Of a DNA stretch of 64,000 bases, positions 43,001 through 49,889 are shown in pieces. Position numbers and translations under genes: made by a program. The notes under the pieces are model-generated. The model saw only the letters and a program-made list of their open reading frames with translations, had not been told where the DNA came from and did not search any database. Numbering within the stretch: the first letter of the stretch is position 1; each line of letters begins with the position of its first letter. The stretch comes from Ridgeia piscesae (Eukaryota; Annelida; Polychaeta; Sabellida; Siboglinidae), in the NCBI GenBank assembly GCA_025642075.2, contig JAODUO010000952.1, positions 62,001 through 126,000 of the forward strand, given 5' to 3'.

Positions 43001-46000
43001 TTGTTATCAGAACAGGCAATTCTTAGAAGTTCACCAGCGCAAGTGAGACGGTGTCAACTTGTGACGATGCCTTTGCCAAGACGCTCGGTAAAGGATCTAC
43101 TAGCCATCTTCTCCACGGCTCAGCCAGATGATGTCTCCAGTCAGACTGAACTTAACACGACAGACGTTAGTCAACAGACCACCCAGCAGACAGACTCAAC
43201 AGCGTCACAGCCGAGCAGTAGTCAGTTAGACGGCGTCTGTGAGGCCATTCCTACCCTCGAAGTGGCGCTCTCCGCCCAAGACAGCGACTCTACAGCGCCC
43301 GTGCTACACACACATCGACGCGCCTATGGACGAAAATCAGAGAAGGTTGCCACTTCGTGTGATACACAGGAATTGCACCAGGAGATGATACCCAAGTTTG
43401 TCGTGTCTTCTCGGGTTAACACCTCGGGTACCCAAGCATATTTTCAACACAAGTGTAAATTTACAAACGACAACAAGAGCGTACTAGACATAAATGAAGC
43501 AGACACCACGACGCCGTCTGGGTGTCGACCATTCGGCGTCAGACAAAACGACACCACGACGCCGTCTGGTAGTCGACCACTCGGCGTCAGACAAAACGAC
43601 ACCACGACGCCGTCTGGGAGTCGACCACTCGACGTCAGACAAAACGACTCCACGACGCCGTCTGGGAGTCGATCACTCGGCGTCAGACAAAACGACACCA
43701 CGACGCCGTCTGGGTGTCGACCACTCGGCGTCAGACAAAACGACACCACGACGCCGTCTAGGAGTCGACCACTCGGCGTCAGACAAAACGACACCACGAA
43801 GCCGTCTGGGAGTCGACCACTCGGCGTCAGACAAAACGACAACACGACGCCGTCTGGGTGTCGACCACTCGGCGTCAGACAAAACGACACCACGACGCCG
43901 TCTGGGTGTCGACCACTCGGCGTCAGACAAAACGACACCACGACGCCGTCTGGGTGTCGACCACTCGACGTCAAACAAAACGACACCAAGAGGCAGTCTG
44001 GGTGTCGACCACTCGGCGTCAGACAAAACGACACCACGACGCCGTCTGGGAGTCGACCACTCGACGTCAGACAAAACGACTCCACGACGCCGTCTGGGAG
44101 TCGATCACTCGGCGTCAGACAAAACGACACCACGACGCCGTCTGGGTGTCGACCACTCGGCGTCAGACAAAACGACACCACGACGCCGTCTAGGAGTCGA
44201 CCACTCGGCGTCAGACAAAACGACACCACGAAGCCGTCTGGGAGTCGACCACTCGGCGTCAGACAAAACGACAACACGACGCCGTCTGGGTGTCGACCAC
44301 TCGGCGTCAGACAAAACGACACCACGACGCCGTCTGGGTGTCGACCACTCGACGTCAAACAAAACGACACCAAGAGGCAGTCTGGGTGTCGACCACTCGG
44401 CGTCAGACAAAATGACTCCACCATGGCAGACGACACTTCACTCCGTCCGGCCGATGTTAAGTGCAAAGTATGGCTGTCGAATAATTTCAGTTCATGGCGA
44501 AAGATATTGCACTCGACACAAAGTGTGCCTGCAAAACCCGTAGATACACCGACACCTCTCAACATGGCTGTGTCTGTGCAACCGAGACGTACCAGCACCG
44601 ATACGGAGACGGACAACATGGCCGACGACGAATGTAGTGATACCGATTCGACAATATGCAGCTGTTCACATAATCGACCACTGTATCACCAGCGGAGTGT
44701 CAACAGCGGGATGTATACGGATGTTGTGCCACGGCATGTCTCGAGGAAAACAATCGAAAAACAGGTTGAACGCGGTAGTAATATGTCTATCGACAGAAAG
44801 ACTCTGTCGGCTGACAAACAATGCACGCCTAAAGGACTGGATCAGGATCTGACATTCCGGTGTGGCACTGGACAGGACGTAGCAACTGTCGTCAAGGTTG
44901 CTGCGATTCGTCCAAAACATACGATGTTACCAACTAAGAAGTTTGCATCTAACCATCGTCCGAGGGTAGCTTCAAACGATATTGACACACTGCCGACATA
45001 TTATAAGACCAACCCACACATATCATCGCCACCGCGTCAGCCGTTTACTGTGTCAGGTGATATGCCAAGTCCGAGACATGAACACTGCCAGTTGCTGCAG
45101 AATTGTAGCAATTCCACTGCGGCCCGGTTGTCATTTTCTACGACTACAGGACAAGTTGCGACCGTTTCTGAGGCAAACGTCACCCCGACAAGGACGACAC
45201 CAAGTAGTCGCAGACAGTTGGACTCCGACACTTGTAGGACACCGCAAGCATCCGACCTCTTCTCCTCGCTGCGTGTGAGTTCGCCGCTGAAGCTGAGCTC
45301 GTCGCGACCAGTGTCGCCAGGTCCAAACGAGTTCCGAGCGGGACGTTCCCACGGCGCAGCCGAGTCACCATCGGTACTGTTTGCTAAGCTGAAGCTTCTT
45401 TCGCCGTCAGTGAGACTGGGCATCGATCACACCTACACGGACTCGGGTCCCACAAACAGTAAGTCGGATCTAGGTTTGGCGGCCGTCCCGCTGTTACAAA
45501 CAGATACACAGCGGCCAAATGTGTCGAACAAACCGGGGCAGCGTCCGCGTGGGCCGCCACCTCTACAGCCAACGGACTTTCTGAATGGTGCTCAACGGCA
45601 AGGGAGCCTAAACAGTGCCGTGTCAGTTTGTGTCATTCCATGTTCTGATAAGTCGGTCCGTCATTGCAAAGCCGCTAAGAGTTCATCACAGAAAATACAC
45701 TACGCGGCTTCGCCAACATCTGCAATGCGGCCACTGATGAAACGAAACGAACACGATGACATTGCGCTGTTGGAAAAGGGGTTGAACAGCTTTGGAGAAT
45801 CCCGACCAATGGTCCCACGTTCTATAGATGATGAATTCAGCGTGAGACGACACGCGGGCCTTCCAAAGGCCCCTGGGGGTCTGTTGCGTTGTAACAGCGG
45901 CTGTGTGCACGACGACTGTGCGTGGGCAGAGGAAAACAGAAGTCGCAGAAAACTAGGTTTCGTGGACGCCGAAGGGAGGTATGCGCCTCGACGCTCACTT

Positions 46001-47095
46001 CGACAATATGTGAACGAAACATCAAATGGAGATTTAGCCAGACGAACTACGAAACAGACCTCAACGTTAGATGACCGCGATCAGCAAAAATATTTGATAA
46101 AGACACGTGTCCAATCGGCTGATACAACAGTGACAGAAAAAGACAGGTTTATCAGCGAGTCTAGCACAACTGCAGCAAAAAGAATACCCGACGACTTCGA
46201 TACGAAAAAGATACAACGTAAGTGTACTACTAGCAGCCCGATCGAAGAAGGCGCTGTTGACTCTGACAGCAGCCTGTGGAGTGTGTCCGTCATACAGGCA
46301 GCAGTCAGCGTTCCGGCGGTTTCATCCTCTTCTAGCGACAATGGTGAAGGTGGAAGTGAAGACACGTTTAGTACTCTTGTTGGTACACCGAGGGCAAAGC
46401 AGCGATTACTATCTCTAGTGTTCAGTGACAAAGCGTCGACAGTAAAAAGTGACAGTGGATTTGACATGCACGAGCACTCGGACAGTGACATTGCGACCAG
46501 CGCTTCGACAGGTTCATCGCGGCGCAAACACGATGAAAGGTTGCGCCCCAAGCGCCGTGGTGGTTTGCATGCAATACACTGGACGACTGAACAGCCAGCA
46601 GCAGCGATAGAATCGGGACAGGAACGAGATGGCGTGTACGGGAAGAGAGACAGTATTCTGACTAGTGCTGGCGAACAGAAAGAGATGCGTCAGTCAAGGC
46701 CGAGAGTCGTTGACGTGGCGACGAGAAGGCGCACATGCCACCTGGCGAATACAAGCACAACCAACGACCAGAGTATGCCACTAAGAAGCTCCCTTCGAGA
46801 AGTGACGAGCCACAAGCGTCGTCGAGGTGACAGCGACGACGATGCCTGGCGCAGGTATCATTCGCCGGTAAAAAGAGCAAACTTGTGCGACAGCACTCAC
46901 CGCACGACACACAGACAGAGTGGAGGCAGTTTGTCTAAACTGGTTTACAATAAGTGTAAACCAAACTCGGTTCACAAGCAGAACGAAGGCACCACATCCA
47001 ACCCGTCTCATAAGCATGGTAAAGTGGACATGCCGACAATTTCCTGTCTAGGACCGGGAAAGTGCACGAAGCCGTTCTGTTTTTCATGTGTTTAA
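6064..47095 (+). CDS. HJURP: HJURP/Scm3-domain CENP-A chaperone-like protein, six exons (whole gene)
   Basis: Joined coding exons: 6064-6138, 9192-9258, 11155-11226, 22852-22973, 42072-42150 and 42582-47095. All are bounded by AG and GT and all are phase-compatible (0, 1, 1, 0, 1), giving 1,642 residues. Residues 4-48 (LFEKLASGSRKFSANIQRI, IETYNHPFDDS, EIDIRSLRIIHDRG) align without a gap to the Scm3 domain of vertebrate HJURP as I remember it, sharing the IEKYN-PFED core and the final Gly. That domain clamps the CENP-A/H4 dimer and delivers it to centromeres. An acidic run (WEDEEEGEGEGEGD, about 158-172), 16-residue repeats (about 446-750), KR-rich patches near the C-terminus (RPKRRGG, HKRRRGD) that suggest nuclear import, and a C-terminal Cys tail follow. 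It is about twice the length of human HJURP. Homology rests on about 45 residues, and the exon chain is predicted, not confirmed by RNA. Confidence 0.6.
6364..6540. other. Intron 1 segment with GGACAAAACCCC-type repeat text
   Basis: Non-coding intron. The phrase GGACAAAACCCC recurs in variant form at about 6450, 7250 and 17190-17340, which suggests a dispersed repeat family. No ORF is supported. Confidence 0.35.
6541..7245 (-). mobile_element. CR1-like LINE, 3' part of ORF2, frameshifted
   Basis: Minus strand, in order from 7245: YDYFMGEECIETTHEERDLG then VIIT, NAMLGMINRAFKYKTKEVV, KLYKSLVRPHLDYCIQAYG, KQKDIDLLESIQRRMSRIIL, LDYPCRLRILKITTLETRRG, NNGLDSIFPADFF, TRGHPYKIRK and QRIVNDWNRLPGSAVMSASV. 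This is the standard C-terminal course of CR1-group reverse transcriptases. The frame changes at least twice (near 6985 and near 6850), so the copy is dead. It lies in intron 1 of the HJURP-like gene in the opposite orientation. Confidence 0.85.
7330..7930 (-). mobile_element. MULE (Mutator-like) transposase remnant
   Basis: On the minus strand the reading gives VKLFYGILDGLAFLPVDDVS, then MFPPRLWNVGDVII, then NNSCEGWNNAFSQVVGHAHP followed by TIWRVIDSL and a Lys/Asp-rich tail. The pattern NN-x-EGWN-x-x-F-x-x-xVGxxHP-x-xW is what one finds at the end of MULE-type/FLYWCH-associated transposases. Stops interrupt it (for example after VIDSL and before NNSC). No terminal inverted repeats were found. 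It is a decayed internal fragment. Confidence 0.6.
7931..9191. other. Intron 1, remainder
   Basis: AT-rich intron with no supported coding sequence. The GTGACTCGCGTTAC-type motif seen again at 15.1-15.5 kb occurs twice here, near 7995 and 8150. GGCCATGCCCCGGAGGGG and GGCCCCATGGC near 8697-8740 form a short GC-rich island. Confidence 0.4.
9192..9258 (+). CDS. HJURP: HJURP-like exon 2 (second half of Scm3 domain)
   Basis: A classic acceptor (TGTTTCCACTGTTACAG) precedes 9192. The exon reads YNHPFDDSDEIDIRS then LRIIHDR, starts in phase 0, ends in phase 1 and is followed by GTATGA. YN-x-PF-[ED]-D is the signature of HJURP/Scm3 domains. The ORF 9129-10022 that covers it runs on into a minisatellite, which is intron. 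Confidence 0.65.
9320..9957. repeat. 26-bp minisatellite, about 24 copies
   Basis: The unit is CCTACAGTACCCCTGGCACA plus TACCAG (26 bp), with variants AACC/AGCC and ACCCC/ATGCC. It begins about 60 bp after the exon 2 donor, inside intron 2. Because 26 is not divisible by 3 and the unit has no stop in any frame, it creates three overlapping long ORFs that are artefacts. Confidence 0.95.
9962..10045. repeat. Dispersed repeat, copy 1 (partner at 23930-24010)
   Basis: GGACCAAATTATTGCCAGTC, TGTTTTGGTG, ACACATGGATG and CTGTTAAGCCAGTT recur in the same order and spacing at about 23938-24008. The two copies are in different introns of the same gene. Confidence 0.8.
10046..11154. other. Intron 2, remainder; hairpin at 10799-10840
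   Basis: There is no coding signal. TTTCCCATCGAAATGGTT and its imperfect complement AACTATTTCAATGGGAAA form an 18-bp stem at 10799-10840. The rest is AT-rich. Confidence 0.4.
11155..11226 (+). CDS. HJURP: HJURP-like exon 3
   Basis: The acceptor is GCATGTTTTTGCAG and the donor is GTAAGT, a perfect match to consensus. It is open in phase 1 to 1 and reads QVKNNRFRSRAIGTCRLAVS then PQN, an Arg/Asn-rich segment directly after the Scm3 domain where human HJURP also has a basic stretch. Two good splice sites and frame agreement on both sides support it. Confidence 0.6.
11395..11905. repeat. Paired GCGATTTATCGCTCGC near-palindromes
   Basis: AACGATTTATCGCTCGC at about 11410 and GAGCGATTTATCGCTCGC at about 11893 are near-perfect palindromes about 480 bp apart in intron 3. 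They are probably ends or internal motifs of a small DNA transposon, but no target duplication was identified. Confidence 0.4.
12387..12575 (+). mobile_element. hAT-type terminal segment (one end only)
   Basis: CAGAGATGGCGTGATTAC at 12387 is nearly the terminal repeat of the element at 17444. Like it, the sequence continues with GTACGAGTACGAGTACGA and a GATTACTTTCATGATTAC-like tail. No opposite end was found, so this is a truncated or solo end. Confidence 0.55.
12737..13345. repeat. Two copies of (TA)n + GGTCAGTTATCACGAAA
   Basis: (TA)n tracts at 12737-12777 and 13262-13302 are each followed closely by GGTCAGTTATCACGAAA and a diverging TGTTGACA/CATCGACA. The same dispersed element has inserted or duplicated twice, about 530 bp apart. 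Confidence 0.65.
13346..14340. other. Intron 3, AT-rich, nothing recognised
   Basis: No ORF with recognisable content. The ORF 13622-13810 (+) is hydrophobic low-complexity and is probably chance. Confidence 0.4.
14350..14830 (+). mobile_element. Probable decayed transposon ORF fragment
   Basis: On the plus strand, Lys/Arg/Glu-rich text is spread over frames: DAKKAREYNLLLSEQESEEK, KKRQENVSNRIAKCRALKKA and PPTLKGRKAVMRKLYS. Proteins with such KR-rich, coiled-coil-like stretches are common in multicopy elements of marine invertebrates. The exact family is not recognised and the frames are broken. Confidence 0.35.
15110..15530. repeat. Recurrent TAACGCGAGTCACG motif
   Basis: TAACGCGAGTCA(C/T) occurs at about 15128, 15139, 15329 and 15509. 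Reverse or variant copies lie near 7995 and 8150. CpG-containing words repeated in otherwise AT-rich, CpG-poor intron point to a young repeat family or a conserved binding site. Confidence 0.5.
15640..15840. repeat. Repeat segment shared with 18215-18270, plus GAGTACGAGTAC runs
   Basis: AAAACAACCAACAGTAGAAT with TATTTACATGCATAAAAGG at 15650-15690 matches AAAACAATCAACAGTAGAAC with TATTTACATGCACAAAGGG at 18227-18268, inside the hAT element. It is followed by CAGTCATGGGGCCGAGTACA, which looks like another hAT-type terminus with GAGTACGAGTAC subterminal repeats. Confidence 0.5.
15841..17435. other. Intron 3, remainder
   Basis: No gene is supported. TGGCTCAACTGGTAGATG at about 16533 matches a tRNA A-box but has no B-box partner. 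GGGGTTTTGTCCATTGGG near 17330 and its inverse near 17190 belong to a dispersed repeat. Confidence 0.35.
18662..18702. repeat. (TA)n microsatellite
   Basis: Pure TA tract inside the hAT element. Confidence 0.95.
18991..19040. repeat. (TA)n microsatellite
   Basis: Pure TA tract of about 50 bp inside the hAT element. Confidence 0.95.
19333..19397. repeat. ACATTTTGGTAA short tandem array (inverted partner at 21402)
   Basis: About four units of ACATTTTGGTAA(A/C), the reverse complement of the TTACCAAAATGT units at 21402-21556. Confidence 0.75.
19720..19935. repeat. 216-bp direct repeat, copy 1
   Basis: Matches 20657-20872 with the same length and only scattered substitutions. It begins ATGTAAGACCACAATAAGG and ends CATTTTGCTT. 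Both copies are open on the minus strand (LIRRNAPTDSC, ICAHRNSDNLHNAAFKWYSL), possibly part of a former ORF or long terminal repeats of a miniature element. Confidence 0.85.
20657..20872. repeat. 216-bp direct repeat, copy 2
   Basis: Second copy of 19720-19935. The 721 bp between them contain no recognised gene, only a short TA tract at about 20191-20206. Confidence 0.85.
21402..21556. repeat. TTACCAAAATGTC short tandem array
   Basis: Nine to ten diverged units of about 16 bp with the core TTACCAAAATGTC. It is inverted relative to the array at 19333-19397, with 2.0 kb between the two arrays. Confidence 0.8.
21880..22480. repeat. Dispersed repeat with AAAGATATATTGTCAC core
   Basis: ATCTTTAAAATGATGTGACC and GGTTAAAGATATATTGTCAC near 22098-22135 recur almost unchanged near 48770-48822. 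CTGTGTTTTTGGTCAT followed by CTCATATGAA recurs near 48900 and 49050. This is a dispersed MITE-like family, present twice in tandem here. Confidence 0.65.
22852..22973 (+). CDS. HJURP: HJURP-like exon 4
   Basis: The acceptor is TTATCTTTTTACCTAG and the donor AAG followed by GTACGC. The exon is open in phase 1 to 0: RTMLKHDMSYASDQSFQSGE, then DSAFGSGPASSAPTETHSPK. It is acidic and Ser-rich with an SP site at its end. The codon use and CpG content differ from the AT-rich introns around it, which supports a coding exon. No domain is recognised. Confidence 0.65.
22974..24740. other. Intron 4, first part
   Basis: Holds the second copy of the dispersed repeat at 23930-24010 (first copy at 9962-10045) and otherwise AT-rich sequence with no supported gene. 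Confidence 0.4.
24748..25205 (+). mobile_element. Decayed LINE RT fragment (same family as 1-868)
   Basis: Plus strand: NHHLHADDTQ, a SALNDCLTDI motif, LKLYVDKTDQIIIGT, YYFPVKLLGNDTSPSDTVQN and AKTISIAL follow the same motif order as the fragment at 1-868 (HHLYADDTQ, LKLNADKTEFLIIG, AKTIATAL). Frames are shifted repeatedly. Confidence 0.75.
25575..26310 (+). mobile_element. CR1-group LINE RT fragment with YADD
   Basis: Plus strand: LFIIYIDDLSNKLNSA, then after a frameshift HVFYADDKCVIAPRPSGLQG, LLNICAKFGLENDVEYNPIK, SLCMVFKPRGFNLKCSD, YVKEAKYLGV, KAKVAYNNMHRQILGY, FANNAIDTFDALLRKNIYGL and a terminal GPMWISWANSLYT. The motif order is that of one RT palm and C-terminus. ORFs 25645-25848 and 25947-26222 are its surviving pieces. 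Confidence 0.85.
26702..26788 (+). CDS. Possible alternative terminal exon of the HJURP-like gene
   Basis: A strong acceptor (TATTCTATTTTCAG) is followed by 28 open codons, YKSQGVTTVTASTLNKCLKF then DVFSSLSK, and a TAA. Its phase 0 start fits exon 4's phase 0 end, so splicing 4 to here would give a 140-residue short form holding the Scm3 domain but none of the long tail. An ATTAAA lies about 240 bp downstream. No usable donor exists inside, so it cannot be a middle exon. It could be a chance acceptor. Confidence 0.3.
   Translation, partial: YKSQGVTTVTASTLNKCLKFDVFSSLSK
27269..29871. mobile_element. hAT-like element with imperfect 8-bp target duplication, hosting a LINE
   Basis: The body is 27277-29863. 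It begins TAGTGCTGTTTCCATACC and ends, on the other strand, TGGTGCTGGTTTGATATTCG. TCATGCAC (27269-27276) and TCATACAC (29864-29871) match at seven of eight bases and look like an aged target duplication. Both ends carry TTCGATACC/GGTATCGAA subterminal repeats. A LINE 5' fragment lies inside. No transposase was recognised. Confidence 0.6.
28240..29213 (+). mobile_element. LINE 5' end: leader plus endonuclease N-terminus
   Basis: From the ATG at 28821 the plus strand reads FSILSSNIQFINAKFSEL, EAFVNDLSSLNFVF, SIICLQES, then a stop where the family has Trp, then LSENDDLSL, GYNCISQGKSCSSKGGLLIY. This is the start of the APE-type endonuclease of CR1-like ORF2 (LSxNIxSINAKF and QESWL motifs). It ends at a (TA)n tract at 29214-29234. 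The hydrophobic ORF 28288-28761 before it is probably element leader, not a membrane protein. Confidence 0.7.
29872..32320. other. Intron 4, AT-rich with TA/TTTA simple repeats
   Basis: No gene is supported. There are ATTT/TA-rich low-complexity stretches at 31030-31250. GGCAATAAAGCTTTATTATTATATTA at about 31345 resembles a LINE 3' tail. ORFs at 30503-30748, 31736-31999 and 31962-32324 have no recognisable content. Confidence 0.4.
32390..32715 (+). mobile_element. LINE RT C-terminal fragment
   Basis: Plus strand: VLQLKQLHWLPVVHKITFKL, then DTVTCHALSTQQLTYFVNIM, and GKHAFFVAAPTI followed by a stop and N where the family has APxLWNxLP. This is the characteristic end of L2/CR1-like reverse transcriptases, with one Trp-to-stop change. 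Confidence 0.75.
32716..33405. other. Intron 4, just upstream of the satellite
   Basis: AT-rich, then a GC-richer stretch at 33110-33300. ORFs on both strands at 33032-33293 are unrecognised. Degenerate pieces of the satellite unit (TGTGGCTGTCATCTGGCACA) appear from about 33352. Confidence 0.4.
33406..42005. repeat. 31-bp minisatellite, about 277 copies (8.6 kb)
   Basis: The unit is GTGGCTGCTGGCTGACACTG followed by GTGATTGTTAT (31 bp). Variant positions are few: GCTGG/GTTGG, CTGA/TTGA, ACAC/AGAC, and GATTG/GTTTG/GATTC/GATAG. Variants cluster: GATTG dominates at 33.4-36.8 kb, GTTTG with TTTTG near 36.8-37.6 kb, GATTC at 37.9-41.0 kb, and TTAAG only at 41.4-41.8 kb. Blocks are repeated, for example at spacings of 310 bp (10 units; 38736 versus 39046) and 589 bp (19 units; 37886 versus 38475). 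It lies in intron 4, ends 66 bp before exon 5 and has no spacers. Minus-strand ORFs in it (SASSHITITSVSQQPHNKHQ) are artefacts. Confidence 0.97.
42072..42150 (+). CDS. HJURP: HJURP-like exon 5
   Basis: The acceptor is TGTATATTTTGTAG and the donor CAA followed by GTAAGT. In phase 0 to 1 it reads KYENQKEITPHHLLFEKSIL then CETVIS, and it joins exon 6 in frame as IESESEPSD. The exon begins right beyond the 31-bp satellite. The ORF 41962-42258 covering it is in a different frame and is not used. Confidence 0.55.
42188..42245. repeat. (CA)n/(CG)-variant microsatellite
   Basis: CACACACAGACACACATACACA passing into CACGCACGCACG, in intron 5. Confidence 0.9.
42582..47095 (+). CDS. HJURP: HJURP-like exon 6: long disordered repeat-bearing C-terminal region
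   Basis: The acceptor is ATATATTTGTCACAG. The exon is open for 1,503 codons to TAA at 47093. The same frame is open upstream to 42506, but those 25 codons are intron by this model. Features: acidic run WEDEEEGEGEGEGD; repeated SP/TP sites; 19 copies of a 16-residue repeat (43500-44415); DSGFDMHEHSDSD (near 46450), resembling a beta-TrCP phosphodegron; KR clusters RPKRRGG and SHKRRRGDSDDD; and the final CLGPGKCTKPFCFSCV. CpG-rich codon use contrasts with the introns. This is a genuine long exon. Apart from its link to the Scm3 domain by phase, I do not recognise the sequence. AATAAA signals follow at 47346 and 47660. Confidence 0.75.
43500..44415 (+). repeat. Coding 48-bp minisatellite, 19 units of 16 residues
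   Basis: The unit peptide is DTTTPSGCRPLGVRQN with changes such as G/R, C/S, LG/LD and RQ/KQ. Units 3-11 are duplicated as 12-19 with one unit lost; for example, the variant DSTTPSGSRSLGVRQN recurs 432 bp (9 units) later. 48 is divisible by 3, so copy number can change without breaking the frame. Long ORFs on the other strand and frames (43444-44619, 43494-44543) are by-products. Confidence 0.95.
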
Positions 47096-47345
47096 GACAG
47101 CTTTTAGTTACATCTTGTTCAAGGAAGTATTTGATCATTTGCTGTGCATAATTAATTGATACATGTGTACATAGTGTCCCAAATTAAAATTGAGCATTTG
47201 TATGACAAAGATTATATATAGTCAATTATGATCCAGTTTCATTAAAAAATTCATAAAAATTATTTACAAGAAATTATTTATTTGGGAATTCGTATGGTAA
47301 CCACCGACTCGCGTCTGCAATGTGATTGTCGCCTTTGTGTTACAT

Positions 47346-47351
47346 AATAAA
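47346..47351 (+). terminator. AATAAA polyadenylation signal
   Basis: First canonical signal, about 250 bp after the TAA of exon 6. A second AATAAA is at 47660-47665, so two 3' ends are possible. Confidence 0.5.
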
Positions 47352-47734
47352 ATGTGTTTCACCGTATGTAATAGCCCCAGTCATATTGTACGTGGTTCAG
47401 CGTATTATATGTTGCAGTATCTGAAAAATCCTTACTGAAAATATATGCTGGAATAGTTTTGAAAACATTGAGCACTCTTTGGCAGATGTTAGTGAATATT
47501 CCTAAGTTTGAAAAACAATCGCCGGAATTTGTTAGATATGCAATCATTCGTGTTATTTTAATTATGTTTAGCTATTTTTATATAGATGTAGGCCTACCAC
47601 AACATGCAGTCTCAACTAATGAACTTTGTTCTGCAATGTAGTAAAATCTGTATTGTAACAATAAAAAGAAATACGAGTTTGTGGGTGCGTATGAATATAT
47701 TACTGTACATATAATATGTATGCGGATTTTTTAC

Positions 47735-48560
47735 TTTTGGGCCGAAGGTCCAGCGGATTTACGGCGTCATTCTGTGTGCCCCGGGGCGTCCGCCGTTAGC
47801 AGCTACATTCCAGAAACCGTTCAGATCTGTTTTTATTTCGCATAGATGTATCTCAGGGTATTGCAACAATGCAAAATAAATCTAAGCTTGATTGAATCAT
47901 TCCAAAGGCCCTCCATGGCCAAAAACTGGTAAATATTAAGGCTGCCTATGTTTTGTTTCCCAAAAACTGTTCAATAACTTTTTCACTAATTTTGCATAGA
48001 CATAGAGTAGTATCATGAAATGTTTAGTTGACTGGGCATCTCAAGACCTCCCAAAAATGTTAAATGGTCACATTTTGCCTGTCTCTGCCTGGACTTGGAA
48101 GACCCCTCTGTGATCTGTATATTCGCCGACCCCACCAGTAGATTTGGTCATTCCCTGCATTTTATTAATCCTTTGAGCCGAAAATCAAATGGACTTTTTG
48201 CATCAATTTGTGTCCGCCGTGCTCCGTCAGATCTAAGAAACCGTTGAAGATCTATTGTTCACATATTGCACAGACGTATGGTACTGTCACTATGCAGAAG
48301 AAATACAAATTTGATTGACTCATTTTAAGCCTCCTATGGTCCTCTAGGGCCAAACAAACGTTCAGTTTTCCTATATGTTTTTTAAATTGTTCTGTAGCTT
48401 TTCCTCTGTAGACGTATCTGGTGGTATCTTCATTGTACACAAGAAATGTGTAGTTCACTACTATTGTAAGAGCAGCTTAGGACCTCAAAAAGTTGTCTGT
48501 TTCTGCCTGAACTTATAACTCTTCTCGGTATCCTGTGGATATCTGTAAATTCCAATAGAT
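47735..48560. repeat. Two diverged tandem copies of a dispersed repeat
   Basis: Segments starting near 47740 and 48176 share, in order: GGGCCGAA/GAGCCGAA, a GTCCGCCGT word, AGAAACCGTT(C/G)A(A/G)AT, a TTGCATAG/TTGCACAGACGTAT word, TATGGTACTGTCA-like text, TTGATTGA(A/C)TCATT and CCTC(C)ATGG. This style is common in repeats of mollusc genomes (recollection). No ORF is supported. Confidence 0.5.
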
Positions 48561-48689
48561 ACCAGGCATCAGCCAGATTGAAGGTGGACATTACCTGCCT
48601 CTATTGTTGATGTAGCACGTTGACTAACTACATTGGCTACAGTGATAGGGGTGGTATCAATAACACAGTAGATCCCTGTTGAAGCGAGC

Positions 48690-49680
48690 AGTACTCTACC
48701 TGCATGTTTAAGGTATATCTTCAGAATTACTAATTGTCTATAAATCATACAAATGCAAGTTGTGTTTGTATCTTTAAAATGATGTGTCTGATGTCTACTG
48801 GTTAAAGATATATTGTCACCTGTAATAATAAAAAAATTATTCTGGACAACTAGAGTTAAAATGTTAGTGATATTATTGTCTGCTGCATTCATCCAATTTG
48901 GCTGTTTCTGGTCATCTCATGACTAATCAGACAATATAGGCAGTGACTAAGATTTGACAAAAACACGTTTCGTTCATAATTACCATCACTATAATAATAG
49001 TTCAAAGGACTTCCAATAATGACCTATGTTCTTGCTGCATTCACACAATTCGGTTGTATTTTAGTCATCTCGTATAAATAACCAAACAAAATGCAAAGTG
49101 GGTGATGATGATGAAGTGACTGCTTTGCTTTTGTTAGCTGCCCGGGTGGTTTGTGCATTTGGGTCTGCACCAAACGCCCCACCCAGAAACCACGACAAGT
49201 TGGTTGTGTTGTTGCCCTCGGGCAGCTGTCTCTCTTAACCACCCTTTTAAACTGAACTGTTCCCTGCAGGTTTTAGGCCGTGTCTTCAAAATTATTTATT
49301 TTCTATAAATGCAAGTTATGTTTTTACGATCGGAGTGAAATTATAATACATTTTATTGATATAACTGCATTCTGATCACTGGACAAGCTGAGTCGAGTGG
49401 AAGTAGATATTCGCTCTTGGCAGAAGCCACTAATGACGGGTCAGTTCTCTTGCTGCACTTGCATTATTTACCTATGTTTCTTGCACAGCGATAGACAATT
49501 AATCATTCCCTATTCAACTAGTGTGTTCAGTTTATATCTATGGTTTCTTATCACCTTGCAGAAAAAGCAAAGTTATGGCGAAAAGATTAGGTTTTCTTTA
49601 TGATTCACCAAATAGATTTCATTCATAATTTCAAATTCTTTCGGGGATCAAGACGGTTGGCGAATGTGAACATGTTGTTT
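48690..49680. repeat. Dispersed repeats related to 21880-22480
   Basis: TTTAAAATGATGTGTCTGAT with GGTTAAAGATATATTGTCAC (48773-48822) and two GGTCATCTC/TAGTCATCTCGTATAA words match the copies at 22.1 kb. A third, more diverged copy starts near 49280 (CTTCAAAATTATTTATTTTC, TATAAATGCAAGTTATG). No gene. Confidence 0.55.
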
Positions 49681-49889
49681 CTTTTGATTGTGCTGTCAGT
49701 GGTACAGTTACCTTGTGTCCTTGGCTAGCCGGGTATTCACGTATTCTTTGTGAAGGACTTGGCCAACTTCATGGATTTTGGAAAGGGACACGGCTACGGC
49801 ACCGTCCATCACGGCACGTGTATCAAGCGTAATCAGTTTGTGACCTGTGGCTAAAAAGGGGTTGCCCATTCCATGCATCACCTTCGTGA

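Noticed and set aside
43444..44619. 391-codon minus-strand ORF and a 349-codon ORF in another plus frame
   Set aside because: Shadows of the 48-bp coding repeat. Outside the array these frames show no coding character.
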